Shown piece by piece: positions 7,684-16,200 of a stretch of 44,444 nt of DNA. The stretch covers positions 1 to 44,444 of the forward strand of contig CAUQBR010000013.1 in NCBI GenBank assembly GCA_963516475.1. Reading direction: 5' to 3'. Numbering within the stretch: the stretch's first letter is position 1; every line of letters begins with the position of its first letter. Source of the stretch: JABCPE02 sp963516475. Lineage in GTDB: Bacteria > Bacteroidota > Bacteroidia > Flavobacteriales > Weeksellaceae. Both the position numbers and the translations under genes were made by a program. The notes below the pieces were generated by a model. It had not been told where the DNA came from and ran no database searches. It was given only the letters and a program-made list of their open reading frames with translations.

Positions 7684-8520
7684 ATGAAAAATTTGCAGTC
7701 GTTTTCTATCAATTGCCGTGGAGTTCTTTTGGATTTGACAACTCCGAAAATCATGGGAATTCTCAATCTGACACCAGACAGCTTCTCTGATGGAGGAAAA
7801 TTTAATGATGAATTTTCAGCTTTAAAACAAACCGAAAAAATGCTTTCCGAGGGTGCTGCTATCATAGATATAGGCGCACAATCTACCCGCCCGAACGCTA
7901 CATTTCTCACTGCAAATGAGGAAATTGACAGACTAAAAAATATTATTTCATCCATCAAAAAGGAGTTTCCTCAGGCATTGATTTCACTGGATACTTTTCA
8001 TAGCGAGGCTGCCTATTTTGGGTACAATGAGGGCATTGACATCATCAATGATATTTCTGGTGGGCAATACGACCTTAATATGTTCCCTACGGCAGCTAAA
8101 ACACAACTGCCATATATCTTAACACATGGCAATTCCACCTACGAAACCATGCACAAAAAGGAAGATTATCAAGATATTATACTCGCTCTAAATCAGTTCT
8201 TTTCCCAAAAAACAGCGGAATTACTGGATTTGGGTGTGAAGGACATTATCCTTGACCCTGGTTTTGGTTTTGGGAAAACTATTGAAAATCAAAACCAGAT
8301 GGTGGAAGAATTAGAACATATTTCCTTCGGAAGATATCCTATTTTAGTAGGAATTTCACGGAAATCCTTTATTTATAAACCTCTTGGGAAATCGCCTCAT
8401 GACATCAACGAAGAAACCCAGCAGCTCCACCTAAAAATGCTGAAAAAAGGAGCTAAAATCCTCCGTGTTCACGATGTAGCAGAGGCGCAGCGAACCCTTC
8501 AAAACTTTTTATCATTGTAA
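7684..8520 (+). CDS. folP: Dihydropteroate synthase
   Basis: A 278-residue TIM-barrel enzyme that joins p-aminobenzoate to dihydropterin pyrophosphate in folate synthesis and is the sulfonamide target. Motifs are MGILNLTPDSFSDGG (residues 21-35), IDIGAQSTRP, SLDTFHSEA, INDISGG, ILDPGFGFGK, VGISRKSF and a terminal RVHDV. The segment that usually reads like HMxGxPxxMQ is here LTHGNSTYETMH, shorter in methionine and glycine content than the standard loop but in the right place. It is the first gene of a pair with kbl (18-base gap). Confidence 0.96.
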   Translation: MKNLQSFSINCRGVLLDLTTPKIMGILNLTPDSFSDGGKFNDEFSALKQTEKMLSEGAAIIDIGAQSTRPNATFLTANEEIDRLKNIISSIKKEFPQALISLDTFHSEAAYFGYNEGIDIINDISGGQYDLNMFPTAAKTQLPYILTHGNSTYETMHKKEDYQDIILALNQFFSQKTAELLDLGVKDIILDPGFGFGKTIENQNQMVEELEHISFGRYPILVGISRKSFIYKPLGKSPHDINEETQQLHLKMLKKGAKILRVHDVAEAQRTLQNFLSL

Positions 8521-8538
8521 TTTATAAAAAATATAGAT

Positions 8539-9732
8539 ATGCTTAGTTCAAAATTTTTATCTCATCTTCAAAATGAATTAACTCAAATAGAAAATGATGG
8601 TCTCTACAAGAGAGAGCGCATCATCACTTCTTCACAAGATGCCGAAATCGTAGCCAATGGAAAAAAACTCCTGAATTTCTGTGCGAATAATTACCTCGGA
8701 CTTTCTAATCATCCAAAGGTGATAAAAGCTTCACAAAGCACGATGGATACACACGGATACGGAATGTCTTCTGTAAGGTTCATCTGTGGAACACAGGATA
8801 TTCACAAGAATTTGGAAAACAAGATTTCTGAGTTCTTAGGAATGGAAGACACTATCCTCTACGCTGCTGCTTTTGATGCAAATGGCGGAGTTTTCGAACC
8901 GCTTTTCACTGACCAAGATGCTATTATTTCTGATGAGCTTAACCACGCTTCTATCATCGATGGTGTAAGGCTTTGTAAAGCTGCCAGATACCGCTACAAG
9001 AATAATAATATGGAGGATCTAGAAGCCCAGCTGAAAGCTGCTTCGGAGAAAAATCACCGCTTTAAAATCATCGTAACAGACGGCGTTTTTTCTATGGACG
9101 GCATCGTGGCTAATCTAAAAGGAGTGTGTGATTTGGCTGAAAAATACGATGCTTTAGTAATGGTGGATGACAGCCACGCCACAGGATTTATCGGAAAAAC
9201 AGGACGAGGCACCCACGAAGCCAATGATGTGATGGATCGTGTGGATATCATTACTTCTACCCTTGGAAAGGCACTTGGCGGTGCTATGGGAGGTTTCACA
9301 TCAGGAAAGAAAGAAATTATAGACATGCTGAGACAGCGTTCCCGCCCTTATCTTTTCTCTAATTCGCTAGCGCCTGGGATTGTAGGAGCGGCGACAAAAG
9401 TGCTGGAAATGCTATCCAAAGATACTTCTCTGAGAGACAAAGTAATGGAAAACGCTCAATATTTCCGTTCTGAAATGAAAGCCAAAGGATTTGACATTCC
9501 AGATGGTGATGCGGCAATCGTCCCAGTGATGCTTTATGATGCTAAACTTTCACAAAAAATGGCTGAAAGACTAATGGATGAAGGCATCTATGTGATAGGT
9601 TTCTTCTATCCAGTGGTACCGAAAGAAAAAGCAAGAATACGAGTTCAGCTCTCTGCTGCCCACACGAAAGAACACCTAGACAAAGCCATCGCAGCTTTTG
9701 AAAAGGTAGGAAAAGAATTAGGAGTTATTTAA
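8539..9732 (+). CDS. kbl: Glycine C-acetyltransferase (2-amino-3-ketobutyrate CoA ligase)
   Basis: A 397-residue PLP enzyme of the alpha-oxoamine synthase family that interconverts glycine plus acetyl-CoA and 2-amino-3-oxobutyrate in threonine breakdown. The cofactor lysine lies in TSTLGKALGG; other signatures are FCANNYLGLSNHP, DELNHASIIDG, VMVDDSHATGFIG and SNSLAPGIVGA. The length and sequence fit Kbl rather than serine palmitoyltransferase or BioF, although these paralogs are close. The partner threonine dehydrogenase gene is not in the window. It follows folP by 18 bases and ends at a strong terminator. Confidence 0.93.
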   Translation: MLSSKFLSHLQNELTQIENDGLYKRERIITSSQDAEIVANGKKLLNFCANNYLGLSNHPKVIKASQSTMDTHGYGMSSVRFICGTQDIHKNLENKISEFLGMEDTILYAAAFDANGGVFEPLFTDQDAIISDELNHASIIDGVRLCKAARYRYKNNNMEDLEAQLKAASEKNHRFKIIVTDGVFSMDGIVANLKGVCDLAEKYDALVMVDDSHATGFIGKTGRGTHEANDVMDRVDIITSTLGKALGGAMGGFTSGKKEIIDMLRQRSRPYLFSNSLAPGIVGAATKVLEMLSKDTSLRDKVMENAQYFRSEMKAKGFDIPDGDAAIVPVMLYDAKLSQKMAERLMDEGIYVIGFFYPVVPKEKARIRVQLSAAHTKEHLDKAIAAFEKVGKELGVI

Positions 9733-9742
9733 TTCATTAACA

Positions 9743-9777
9743 AAAAAAAGACTTATCATAATGATAAGTCTTTTTTG
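9743..9777. terminator. Bidirectional terminator between kbl and the porin gene
   Basis: GACTTATCAT (9750-9759) and ATGATAAGTC (9761-9770) form a near-perfect palindrome, with an A-run before and TTTTTT after. Confidence 0.88.
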
Positions 9778-9784
9778 TATTGGG

Positions 9785-11080
9785 TTAGAATTTTAATTGT
9801 GCTTGTAATCTTATCAAACCTCCTTTTTCATGGTAGTTAGGATTCGTGAAATCCTTGTGAGCTCTGTCTGATATAGTATACATCGCTACAAGTTCAAAGG
9901 CTTTGAATGGATGCCATTCTAGTCCTATTTCCATTTCTTTTACATTGTAGCTTCTAGCATCTAATTCGTGTTTTTTTCCACCTTTGTAATGCTGAAGTCT
10001 TACGAATGGAATGAACTTTTGGTCCCATTTATTGATAAAATAAGAGAATGTCGCATATCCACCATATAGGCTTTTTACTTCTACTGAATTTGTAGCTGCA
10101 TCATATTCAGGGCCTTTACCGATGTTGTATTCTGCCTGTATACCGAACGGCTGTGGATAAAGAACAAACGATGCTGCTATTCTTTGGTCTAAATATTCCT
10201 TATTAGTATGGGTAATAGTCCCGACTGTTGTTTTAGGCAAGACAAATTTCCCTGTATAAGCCTGTATCCCAGGTTCTATAATCTGATTTCCAACCTTAAA
10301 CGGGTATGAAAATCTAGCCACCCAGTGGAATTTTTTGTTCTTATCATAGTTATTCCCCGTTTGTCCGTTATAGAATCCCAAGGCGAAAACCCCAAAATCC
10401 CCCGAATGTTTCAGGCCTTTTTTGTAAAGATACTCCATAATCTCTTTCTCCTTCTCTCTCGCCCACAAGAAATAAACACCCAAATCCCTTTCATCTTTTA
10501 GACCACTATTGATGGCATCATTTCTATCCAAAGGAAGCCTGTCGCTACTAGACTGAAGGTTCTCGTAGCCGAAAGGAACTTTACTCTGTCCGATACGGAT
10601 TTTGTATTCGTTTTTAGAGTTTAAACCTAAATCAAAATAAGCGTCTTTGATAACTCCTACATACTTTTTGTCCCCCACTGTTTTAGCAAAATCGGGCTGG
10701 ATGTAGAAAAACACCCTTGGAGTAATCTGTCCAGAAAATTTGAATCTCAGCCTTCTGAAAGATAGTCCATCTGCTTCATTTCCCCAGAAATGGTCGCACT
10801 GCTCACAACCTAGATTAGGATTATTTTCTAGAAATTCATTATATCTCACTTGGACATATCCTCCGACAGAGATTTTATCATACCATTTGGAAGCTTTTTT
10901 TTCTTCCTTTTTATCTGCCGAGTTGGCAGCCATCATTTCCTTTAAAGACTGTATTTCCAGCTTTAAAGAGTCTAATTCCTTCTTATTAGAAATAACCAGA
11001 GAATCCTTAGCCAACTGATTTTCTTGAGCGAAAACCATAGATGATGCTAAGGCAAGAGATGTGAATGCTATTTTTCTCAT
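9785..11080 (-). CDS. Outer membrane porin of the phosphate-selective porin O/P type
   Basis: A 431-residue outer-membrane protein. Residues 1-18 are a signal peptide cut before QENQ, followed by a short coiled coil (about 33-52, KELDSLKLEIQSLKEMMA) and a 16-stranded-type barrel beginning ISVGGYVQVRYNE and ending with phenylalanine (RLQAQLKF). The layout of coiled coil then porin barrel matches the OprO/OprP family, which passes anions; specificity is not visible. ATG 11080 is used because a -7 box (TATATTTG, 11108-11101) lies within an upstream in-frame extension to 11113. It is divergent from the carbonic anhydrase gene. Confidence 0.85.
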   Translation of the reverse strand: MRKIAFTSLALASSMVFAQENQLAKDSLVISNKKELDSLKLEIQSLKEMMAANSADKKEEKKASKWYDKISVGGYVQVRYNEFLENNPNLGCEQCDHFWGNEADGLSFRRLRFKFSGQITPRVFFYIQPDFAKTVGDKKYVGVIKDAYFDLGLNSKNEYKIRIGQSKVPFGYENLQSSSDRLPLDRNDAINSGLKDERDLGVYFLWAREKEKEIMEYLYKKGLKHSGDFGVFALGFYNGQTGNNYDKNKKFHWVARFSYPFKVGNQIIEPGIQAYTGKFVLPKTTVGTITHTNKEYLDQRIAASFVLYPQPFGIQAEYNIGKGPEYDAATNSVEVKSLYGGYATFSYFINKWDQKFIPFVRLQHYKGGKKHELDARSYNVKEMEIGLEWHPFKAFELVAMYTISDRAHKDFTNPNYHEKGGLIRLQAQLKF

Positions 11081-11100
11081 TTTTAAATTTTTAAATTCAG

Positions 11101-11252
11101 CAAATATAACCATTATTTATTTCATAAACCTTTAATTTTTATAAATTCATATTTTATTTGTTAAAAACCTATCATGATTGTTAAATTTTGGTTAAAATTT
11201 TATTATTTTAATTAAAGTAACGAGCATATTTAAAAGAAAAAATATATTTTTG
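11101..11252. promoter_or_regulatory. Divergent promoter region of the porin and carbonic anhydrase genes
   Basis: TATATTTG on the minus strand (11108-11101) drives the porin with a short leader; TATTTTTG on the plus strand (11245-11252) lies 29 bases before the carbonic anhydrase ATG. The AT-rich space between shows no other gene. Confidence 0.5.
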
Positions 11253-11281
11253 CCACCAAACAAATATTAAATATTTTATTT

Positions 11282-12100
11282 ATGAAAAAATTAGTGTTAA
11301 AATCAGCTCTTGTATTAGGAGTAATTTTGAGTGTGGCATCTTGTAAGAAAGAAGACAAAAAAGATGCACATGCTGACCACAAAAAAGAAAGAAAACACAA
11401 ATCTGAGTATGAAAAGACAAAAGAAGTAAACGGTATTGAAATTACAGAATACCATGTTTTGTCTGAAGAAGAACAGAAAAAACTAACTCCTGATATGGTG
11501 CTTCAGCAATTAGCTGCTGGTAATGAGCGTTTTAGAACAGGAGTAATCACAGCCAGAGACCACTCTACTGCAGTATTACAAGCTGTAGAAGGACAATATC
11601 CAAAGGCTTTTGTGCTTAGCTGTATAGATAGTAGAGTTCCTGTAGAGGATGTTTTAGACCAAGGTATTGGTGACCTATTCGTAGGAAGAGTAGCTGGTAA
11701 CTTCGTAGATGTAGACCAATTAGGAAGTATGGAATATGCAGTAAAATCTGGTTCTAAAGTGATTATGGTACTAGGACACGAAAGCTGTGGTGCTGTAAAA
11801 AGTACAATCGATGATGTGAAATTGGGTAACATCACTGAAATGCTATCTAAAATAAAACCAGCTGTCGCTATGACAAATAAAACTTTCACTGGTGAAAAGT
11901 CTACTAAAAACAAGCAATATGTGCATGATGTAGCTGTAAACAATGTGAAAAATACAATCGATGAAATCCGTAAGAGAAGTCCATACATCAAAGAAAAAGA
12001 GGACAAAGGAGAAATCAAAATCGTTGGTGCTTACTACTCTCTTAAAGATGCTAAAATCGAGCGTATAAACTACCAAGTAGACGGATTAAGCGAAAACTAA
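11282..12100 (+). CDS. Exported beta-carbonic anhydrase lipoprotein
   Basis: A 272-residue protein with a lipoprotein signal peptide (lipobox VASC, lipidated Cys21), a Lys/His/Glu-rich linker (about 22-55) and a beta-class carbonic anhydrase domain from about residue 70 on. The zinc and catalytic residues are seen as Cys114, Asp116 and Arg118 (SCIDSRVP) and His166 and Cys169 (GHESCG). The enzyme interconverts carbon dioxide and bicarbonate. Most bacterial beta-class enzymes are cytoplasmic, so the export signal is noteworthy: this copy should sit in the periplasm or at the outer membrane. The neighbouring divergent anion-type porin gene suggests a link in bicarbonate supply, which is inference. 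Confidence 0.93.
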   Translation: MKKLVLKSALVLGVILSVASCKKEDKKDAHADHKKERKHKSEYEKTKEVNGIEITEYHVLSEEEQKKLTPDMVLQQLAAGNERFRTGVITARDHSTAVLQAVEGQYPKAFVLSCIDSRVPVEDVLDQGIGDLFVGRVAGNFVDVDQLGSMEYAVKSGSKVIMVLGHESCGAVKSTIDDVKLGNITEMLSKIKPAVAMTNKTFTGEKSTKNKQYVHDVAVNNVKNTIDEIRKRSPYIKEKEDKGEIKIVGAYYSLKDAKIERINYQVDGLSEN

Positions 12101-12108
12101 TAATCTTT

Positions 12109-12633
12109 TTATATACAATCAAAAAGGAGTACTTTTTTAAGTGCTCTTTTTTGTTTTTTGATTTCGCGCCATGTCCATGGAGCTACAGGGTTTTTATCCT
12201 GCCAAAGCCCTCGTTTATTTTCCCTCGCTTCAGTTTCTATCTTGTCATATTCTTTATCCGAAGAATATTTCTTAAAATGCCACGCATACCCAGCTCTTAC
12301 AATTTCTTTATTGATATTAGTCTCTCCAACGAATACTTCTGCGATGATTCTCTGATACTTGTCCTTCTTCTTTTGTCTGATGATTTTCACTTCTTTTCCA
12401 AAGCATAAATCTGATGCAAATTTCTTTGCACTTTTCCCAAAAGGCTGTCCTTTTTCTGGTGCGTCTATATGATTGAGCCGAACTTTAATCTCTTGATTTT
12501 CTTGATATAAAACCTTAAAGGTATCTCCATCCGAAATCCCTACTACTTTGGCATAAAATTCATTCGGTAAATCTTGTGCCGATGCAGAACAACACCAAAA
12601 AACACTTATGACTAAAAATACTATTTTTTTCAT
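12109..12633 (-). CDS. Secreted thermonuclease-family (SNase-like) nuclease
   Basis: A 174-residue protein with a signal peptide (about 1-19, ending SASAQ) and a staphylococcal-nuclease OB-fold. Visible motifs are VVGISDGDTFKV, VRLNHIDAPE with the catalytic arginine and acidic calcium ligands, RIIAEVFV with the second arginine, and RAGYAWHF, then ENKRGLW. It should hydrolyse DNA or RNA outside the cytoplasm. Its last roughly 14 codons are the same bases that form the terminator hairpin of the convergent carbonic anhydrase gene. A terminator for the upstream lrp-type gene lies just before its start, so it is probably expressed on its own. Confidence 0.9.
   Translation of the reverse strand: MKKIVFLVISVFWCCSASAQDLPNEFYAKVVGISDGDTFKVLYQENQEIKVRLNHIDAPEKGQPFGKSAKKFASDLCFGKEVKIIRQKKKDKYQRIIAEVFVGETNINKEIVRAGYAWHFKKYSSDKEYDKIETEARENKRGLWQDKNPVAPWTWREIKKQKRALKKVLLFDCI
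12121..12152 (+). terminator. Terminator of the carbonic anhydrase gene, inside the nuclease coding end
   Basis: Arms 12121-12134 and 12139-12152 pair with two G-T pairs around TTTT and continue into a T-rich run. The hairpin lies within the 3' coding end of the opposite-strand nuclease gene. Confidence 0.7.
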
Positions 12634-12641
12634 TTTTAAAT

Positions 12642-12666
12642 AAAAAAGAGAAGTAAATACTTCTCT
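12642..12666 (-). terminator. Terminator of the Lrp/AsnC gene
   Basis: AGAGAAGTA (12647-12655) and TACTTCTCT (12658-12666) pair; on the minus strand the stem is followed by TTTTTT (12647-12642). It sits between the regulator gene and the nuclease start codon. Confidence 0.75.
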
Positions 12667-12670
12667 AAAT

Positions 12671-13144
12671 TTATATTTCTACTGCTTTTATCAATCTATT
12701 TTTATCACTGAAATATTCCTCAATAGAAATCATACTTTCCGTACGCATTACATCATCTATGTCATTGATTCCGTAGATTATTCTCTTGGCATCATCAGTG
12801 TCTTTCGCTCTGATTTTACAGAAGATATTGTATTTCCCTGCGATAACGCTTAATTCCGTCACATTTGGGATTTTTTCTAACTCTTTAAGGACTGCCATTG
12901 TCTTATTTGATTTACTCAAGAAAATACCAACATATGTGATAAATCTGTAATCCAATTTTGTGTAATCTATCACTAGAGAAGAACCTCGAATGATTCCTAC
13001 ATCCTCCATTTTTTTAACTCTCACATGGATAGTTCCTGCGGAAACTCCCATTTTCTGGGCAATTTCTGTAAAAGGCATCCTCGTATTTTCTACCAAGTAA
13101 TCTAAAATTTTTTTATCAATTTCATCAAGTTGTGAATTATGCAT
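12671..13144 (-). CDS. Lrp/AsnC-family transcriptional regulator
   Basis: A 157-residue regulator with an N-terminal winged helix-turn-helix (LDEIDKKILDYLVENTRMPF, then IAQKMGVSAGTIHVRVKKM) and a C-terminal RAM ligand-binding domain (about 70-145, with VTELSVIAGKYNIFCKIRA). Such feast/famine regulators sense amino acids and form octamers. The effector and targets cannot be told from sequence; the genes around it are not amino-acid operons. A -7 box TATTTTTG lies at 13199-13192 on the minus strand, about 48 bases upstream, and a hairpin terminator follows, so it is a single-gene unit. Confidence 0.92.
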   Translation of the reverse strand: MHNSQLDEIDKKILDYLVENTRMPFTEIAQKMGVSAGTIHVRVKKMEDVGIIRGSSLVIDYTKLDYRFITYVGIFLSKSNKTMAVLKELEKIPNVTELSVIAGKYNIFCKIRAKDTDDAKRIIYGINDIDDVMRTESMISIEEYFSDKNRLIKAVEI

Positions 13145-13191
13145 ATCTTATCCTTTTTATCAATGTTTAATACAAGTTTTCAATCGTTGGA

Positions 13192-13199
13192 CAAAAATA
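13192..13199 (-). promoter_or_regulatory. -7 box of the Lrp/AsnC gene
   Basis: The minus strand reads TATTTTTG here, giving a leader of about 43 bases. No -33 TTG at good spacing was seen. Confidence 0.4.
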
Positions 13200-13241
13200 C
13201 TTGTTTTTATTCAATTATAAAAGGATTTTTTAATAAAAATT

Positions 13242-16200
13242 TTAATTTGACTTCATAGTATCTTGTTTGATGCTGTCCTTCTTCGTTTCTTGAGTTTCTT
13301 TTTTAGACTTTTTCTTTGGTAAAAACCTATTAAACCCATATGAAAGCACTATACCACCACCATATGTCTGGTTGGCTCCCGCGGAACTTCCCAGAACCAA
13401 TCCTACATTAGAAGGTTTAGAATATACCCTTCCTATGAGACTTCCGTTGTTATTTTTGGACATATCATATTCTATAATTCCCTCTCCAGAAAGATAATTG
13501 TTCTGTGTCCTTGTACTTCCTGATAAAGGAACTCCAGTTCCTGCTTTTATGGTAAGTCTTGGTGATACGGTGTAGCTCACTTTTGCACTTGCTCTGTCGC
13601 TGGTATTTAAGCTTTCTGAACCTTTGATGTAATCTAAATCGACTTGTAAATCACTACTAATAGAGTTAAACGCCGAGCTCAACTGCTGGAAGAAAACATT
13701 CACCCCAGAAGCTATCGCTGAAGAAGCATTTGTATTAGACACATTAAAGTTTCCTAACGCCAAAATAGATGCAAACTGCAAGACACGCTCCTCTTCCGTA
13801 GCCAATTTAGTATTTAGCACCTCACGAACTTGGCTGGACACCTCTGGAGCCTGGATTACAGGTCGTATATTTGGAGCAGTCAGCCTGTTAGTTATTTTTG
13901 TCTGTAGCTCTACATTCACTGGCGGAAGAGACCCCGTATTTAGATACTCTCCCATGTTAGAAACTATAGCATCATAGCTGGCGGTAATGTTGAGGTCTGG
14001 ATTCATAACATCTCCACTCCAGTGCAGATTACTTCCCTTTTTTATATCAAATTTTTTCTCTAAAATAGCCTTTGAAATGTATGTTCCAGACTCTACAGAA
14101 TAACCACCAAACATACGCATATTACCAGTCTTATCCATACTGAATTTCATATTTTGGGTATTCCCCTGAACACTGATATCCCCTACTTCATCTCCTACTA
14201 AAACATTGACTGTAGAGTTTTTGTCAGCCGAAATGTTCAAGTTGATATCCATAGCCAAACCCGTTCGTTTTTTCTCTGCTACCACTACATTTCCTTCCTT
14301 ATTTTCTTTCAAAAATCTTAGCATTTTAAATTCATCTCCCGAACTTGCCGAAGCACTATTAAGAGTGAAAATACTATTTTTCAATACATCAGCCGTGGCA
14401 TCTATTTTCAAAGTTTGATTTTCAAAGCCCACAAAGATATCTCCTTTAGCAAAAATCATTCCCCAGAAAGTATCAAAATCTTTCTGCTCTGTATTTAGAA
14501 GCATAAGGTCATCCGCACGAATAAGGAGGTCGGCACCGATATTAGACAAATCCGACAAACTCAAACGCCCGATAGAAATCATCCCTTTTGAGTTGGTTCT
14601 ATGGTCTTTAACGCCAACAAGGTTAAAGAGCAAGTTTCCATTAGAAACCGTAACAACTGTATCATCAAAGGTATAATCCACCCCTGAAAATTTCAACTTC
14701 AGAGCAAAGCCTTTCATGGCGATATCTCCGCCATAGTTCAGGTCTTTGGGCGTTCCATCTATCTTTAGTTCTCCCGTAGCTTTTCCTTTAAAATTAGAAA
14801 AAATATCCTTCACAAACGCTTGAACAAAACCTAAATCAAAATCATGTAATTTAGCCACAAGGTCTAATTTAGGCGATCTCATGTTGTTATCTATCGTCCC
14901 TTCCAGAGCTAATTTATCATTCCCAAACCATTCGCCAGATTCTATATTTGCTTTTACATTATAAACATTGACATACTCACTTGCCTCAGCATTGATGATT
15001 AGATTTCCTAAATAATTATCACTCACACTGATATCTTCTATTTTGAGGTCTATCAATGGAACCAAATCAGTCTGGTTCATTTTTACCTTCAAACTTCCAT
15101 TGGCTACCCCTTTCAAATCTATTTTGCTATCTTGATGCACCACAGCAAGTATTTTAGAGATGTCCATATTTTTAACATCTCCTGACAGGTCAAAATCCTT
15201 TCCGTTTTTAAAAATTCCATTGACAAGAATTTCACTATCATCAGAATACAATCTCAGATTTTTGATTTGAAAATCTTTAGTTTTTTTCCTATAAACGATG
15301 GAATGGTCAAGCTCTGGAGAGGTATCCACCATCCAGATAAAATTACTCAGCTTAAGCTCTGTAGGCGAAAATTTCACTACATAATCCCCATTAGCACTCA
15401 TAGACTGCTCTATATCAGCCGTATAAGGAGTCCATTGGTTCTTTTTTTCCTTTTCCAATGTCCCTACTTTTAGACTTGCAAGGACATTAAGTTTTTTATT
15501 ATCCTTATTTTGGGCTTTTATGTTAATATCTTTCAATACACTTCCTTGATATTCAGTTCTTTCTACATTCGCAGACCAATAGTCCTCAGGATTAGAGGTA
15601 TCTATTCTCAAGGCTATATTTCTTGCCATGATGCTATCTCTCTCCACTCCTTCACGAATTTCATACTCTGGATTTGCTTTTGCTAAAAGCCTGTCTGCTT
15701 CAGAGATTTCCGCCTCTTTTTCCATCACATATTTAAAGGAAGGAGCATCCAGATTTAGTTTCAGATGGTCAGTATTTCCATCAAAACTTCCTGTAATTTT
15801 TGCTCCATCTGCAATAGAAATATTAGGCTCAAAATAGTCTATCAATTTCTGATTAACATCAAAATCCATTGTAAAACTTTGACCCTTGTAGTATTTTTTT
15901 ACCTTATTCCCTACTAAAAGTCTATTTGCTCCCTCTTGGAACATTCCTCCGATGTCTTCTAGATTAAATTTACCCGAAATTTTCCCCTTCACAGCATCTG
16001 GCATATCCACCTCTATCACTCTATTTTCGCCTTCCATAGCCACTTTCACGGCTCCATTCGGAATAGAAACGGGCTTATTTCCACCCAAAGTCACATTATT
16101 TATAGTTGCATCAAGGTCTAAATCGTTAATATTGGTCATCGAAACTTTACCCTTCACATTTCCTCTAAATGTATTCGTTCCCGAACCCGAAGCCCCGAAA

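Noticed and set aside
11081..11113. 11-codon N-terminal extension of the porin
   Set aside because: It contains the -7 box and would place extra residues before a normal signal peptide.
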